This document shows, piece after piece, positions 63,805-64,000 of a stretch of 64,000 nucleotides of DNA. Numbering within the stretch: position 1 is the stretch's first letter; the number at the start of each line of letters is the position of its first letter. A program made the translations under genes and the position numbers. Under the pieces are notes generated by a model, which saw only the letters and a program-made list of their open reading frames with translations, was not told where the DNA came from and made no database searches. The DNA is from DATGLG01 sp035294245 (GTDB lineage Bacteria > Pseudomonadota > Alphaproteobacteria > JACZXZ01): the NCBI GenBank assembly GCA_035294245.1, contig DATGLG010000004.1, positions 124,001 to 188,000 of the forward strand, in the 5' to 3' direction.

Positions 63805-64000
63805 TCAGCTCGAGACGAAGAGGAGCGAGCAGGCCGCGCGCTCCAGGAGGTCCATCGCGGTATTGCCGAAGAAGAGCGTGTCGCCGCCCGAGGGGCTCAC
63901 CCCCAGCACGATCAGGTTGTGCCGGCCGCGGCTTGCCTGCCGCTCGATGGCATCGCCCACGGGAACGCGGCGGCGCACCACGGTGCGGATCGTGACCTGG
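63805..64000 (-). CDS. universal stress protein domain, C-terminal end (partial)
   Basis: The stop is at 63805-63807; the gene runs off the window end and 64 complete codons remain, beginning with the codon at 63999. The visible protein includes IERQASRGRHNLIVLGVSPS and GGDTLFFGNTAMDLLERAAC, the ATP-binding GxxGxxxx(S/N)xxxxxxL-like tail of UspA proteins. In many bacteria this domain ends a cation/proton antiporter, which cannot be checked here. Confidence 0.7.
   Translation of the reverse strand, partial: QVTIRTVVRRRVPVGDAIERQASRGRHNLIVLGVSPSGGDTLFFGNTAMDLLERAACSLLFVSS

Overview
This is a GC-rich alphaproteobacterial chromosome segment, possibly Rhodospirillales-like; the order is an inference. 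The evidence is gene order. The set fxsA, secB, dnaQ-coaE-aroE-maf-ppsR | hemE-hemH-hemJ-rho and the set mnmE-mnmG-rsmG-parA-parB | holA-lptE-leuS are the classic neighbourhood of the alphaproteobacterial replication origin. The ppsR/hemE gap (5323-5732) is the position of Caulobacter Cori. Two parS sites lie near parAB, at 15977-15992 and, as a perfect copy inside rsmG, at 17987-18002.

Layout. 1-9.9 kb: FxsA, a phosphatase, SecB, a tightly overlapping minus-strand operon, the candidate origin, three late haem genes and rho. 9.9-14.6 kb: oxidoreductase, dienelactone hydrolase, DNA alkyltransferase and a thioredoxin-domain protein. 14.6-25 kb: the tRNA-modification, chromosome-partition, LPS-assembly and leucyl-tRNA synthetase block. 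25.3-28.7 kb: sulfate activation (cysD, fused cysNC) and a YggS PLP protein. 28.8-34.6 kb: L,D-transpeptidase, a glycine-rich protein of unknown function, a hydrolase, an orphan response regulator, and a metallo-beta-lactamase-fold hydrolase paired with a class III nucleotide cyclase.

34.6-51.2 kb is the most interesting accessory region. About eleven minus-strand genes, most joined by 4-base ATGA overlaps, run from 47328 to 34635. They encode four glycosyltransferases, a histidine phosphatase, a polysaccharide deacetylase, a small PH-like membrane protein and a complete Yej/Opp-type ABC importer. Divergent from them is an 888-residue exporter-like ABC protein whose ATPase motifs are degenerate and whose nucleotide-binding domain is split by about 300 extra residues. 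It is followed by a lone cyclic-nucleotide-binding-domain protein and a small methyltransferase.

51.2-59.9 kb: exonuclease III, a FAH-family hydrolase with a diiron oxygenase-like protein and its ferredoxin reductase, a gap rich in hairpins, a class I glutamine amidotransferase-like hydrolase, a sterol-desaturase-family protein, LolA and FtsK.

60.1-62.7 kb is a 2546-bp mobile element inserted between ftsK and pyrF. It has 25-bp inverted ends, an 8-bp target duplication (GGAGGCTA) and an IS1595-type transposase. It also carries passenger genes: a GIY-YIG nuclease, a protein with a HEPN-type RX4H motif and two small minus-strand ORFs. The window closes with pyrF, a REP-like palindrome and the C-terminus of a universal-stress-domain protein cut by the window end.
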